A DNA stretch of 64,000 nt from Deltaproteobacteria bacterium (GTDB lineage Bacteria > Desulfobacterota > Desulfarculia > Adiutricales > Adiutricaceae). The translations under genes were made by a program, and so were the position numbers. Location of the stretch: NCBI GenBank assembly GCA_031264185.1, contig JAISEL010000080.1, forward strand, positions 31,477 to 95,476, in the 5' to 3' direction. The notes beneath the pieces were generated by a model. The model had not been told where the DNA came from and searched no databases. It worked only from the letters and a program-made list of their open reading frames with translations. Positions within the stretch are counted from its first letter, which is position 1, and each line of letters begins with the position of its first letter. Of this stretch, positions 63,408-64,000 are shown one piece after another.

Positions 63408-63882
63408 CCTCGCACCTCCCATTCTCCTTTAGAGATGCTTTCAAACATGTCATTAGGAAATTCCGTAACAACTACTTTGTTATCACCAATAGTTCGGTGC
63501 AAACGGACAACTTTAGCTTCATCAAAACCAGAAAAAGCCTGGCAATATGCACGAATACAGTCATCGCTGTGGCTGGAAAATATGAAGTGTATATTCTGCT
63601 TAGTTTTTGTCAATTCGTATAAGTATTTCCACATATCAAGCAAAACACTGTAATGAAGGCCGGCGCCAATTTCGTCAATTAAGATAAAAGCATGTCTATA
63701 TCGTGCCGTTATGTTTTGAATGTTTTGTGATATTTCAATGACATCAAAAAGCTTGATTAATGCGCTTACCCATAATACAGCCCCATTACCGACTGTTTCG
63801 AGCGATATTGAGCGTTTATTGTCGAGAATAACAGATAACCCTCCCTCAGCACTGGTAAGACGGATATCAGTTATTTGCGGAC
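63404..63882 (-). pseudogene. 5'-truncated AAA/ABC-type ATPase of a defence-like pair
   Basis: Only the C-terminal part, about 159 residues, is present: Walker B AFILIDEIGAGLHYSVLLDM, then FIFSSHSDDCIRAYCQAFSG with the conserved His. This is the end of an OLD/AAA_15-type ATPase. Its 5' part ends exactly at an IS630 terminus (63883), so the gene was interrupted by insertion; the N-terminal half with Walker A may lie beyond the window after the element. The stop overlaps the start of the TOPRIM gene, indicating a two-gene operon. Confidence 0.85.
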
Positions 63883-64000
63883 TATTACCTCGGCGGATAA
63901 TTTTGATAAATTATAAACACCGTACCATTTAAGGATATTGTGGAATTAAAACTTTTTTATCCTTACCACAAACAGAGAATAGATATTGCATTATTTTTAT
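63883..64000 (+). mobile_element. IS630 element, 5' end, running off the window
   Basis: Begins TATTACCTCGGCGGATAATT and matches the right end of the 39.6-kb element for the whole visible length, including CCGTACCATTTAAGGATATT. The start of the transposase frame (VELKLFYPYHKQRIDIALF) is uninterrupted here, so this may be a more intact copy. The insertion is in the ATPase gene, at a TA. Confidence 0.9.

Noticed and set aside
1..64000. CRISPR arrays, rRNA and tRNA genes
   Set aside because: No evenly spaced direct repeats with unique spacers were seen; the repeated GGCGGATAAT motif is transposon ends at irregular distances. No tRNA cloverleaf or rRNA segment was recognised, although a covariance search would be decisive.

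Overview
The window looks like chromosomal DNA of a strictly anaerobic, Gram-negative bacterium of the deltaproteobacterial (Desulfobacterota) type. The grounds are an L-lactate permease, an HdrB/HdrC-like heterodisulfide reductase pair, a NikK/NikL/NikM-style nickel/cobalt uptake cluster, corrinoid salvage genes under a cobalamin riboswitch, a membrane polyferredoxin paired with a DUF362 protein, and sigma-54 activators. The species cannot be named from the sequence. Genes are GC-richer than the long AT-rich gaps, coding density is low, and broken genes and transposon debris are common. I read this as a genome undergoing erosion, possibly host-associated (inference).

Layout. 0-2 kb: a tandem pair of Rpn/YhgA-like genes, one decayed. 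3.2-6.8 kb: a lipoprotein lytic transglycosylase with twelve LysM repeats. 7.6-8.0 kb: an IS4-type transposase relic. 8.2-12.1 kb: lactate permease and hdrB/hdrC, both on the minus strand. 13.1-18.1 kb: trmB-recD2-xthA with overlapping ends, then a Sel1-repeat protein. 19.4-22.2 kb: a small Cys-rich secreted protein and a nickel/cobalt uptake cluster. 22.3-28.8 kb: an LplT-Aas type fusion, a P-loop kinase, and a sigma-54 activator-like protein whose key motifs are altered. 29.4-29.7 kb: an AlpA-like gene split by a MITE. 30.5-39.1 kb: housekeeping genes (aldo/keto reductase, ABC ATPase, NAGS-like GNAT, scpB-scpA-M50-methyltransferase, yhaM-holB-ricT). 39.3-46.3 kb: a mobile-element graveyard (IS630 elements of two types, a group II intron reverse transcriptase relic, MITEs) with the DUF362/polyferredoxin pair inside it. 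46.5-52.9 kb: cobalamin riboswitch, cobN, cbiZ, radical SAM/SPASM gene. 53.2-53.8 kb: a frameshifted PIN toxin with a small partner gene. 54.9-62.4 kb: M18 aminopeptidase, a complete branched-chain amino-acid ABC transporter, and an intact sigma-54 response regulator. 62.7-64 kb: a broken ATPase plus TOPRIM pair of anti-phage type, cut by an IS630 copy that runs off the window.

Together the genes describe a metabolism built on lactate, amino acids and corrinoids, with nickel/cobalt acquisition. The clearest structural story is one IS630-type family. A decayed parent at 39.6 kb, a 5' fragment at 44.3 kb, a new start at 63.9 kb, three short two-ended derivatives and one solo end share the same terminal inverted repeats and TA target. 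Three copies sit in or beside genes: they split the alpA-like gene, replace the C-terminus of an HTH gene, and truncate the ATPase gene.
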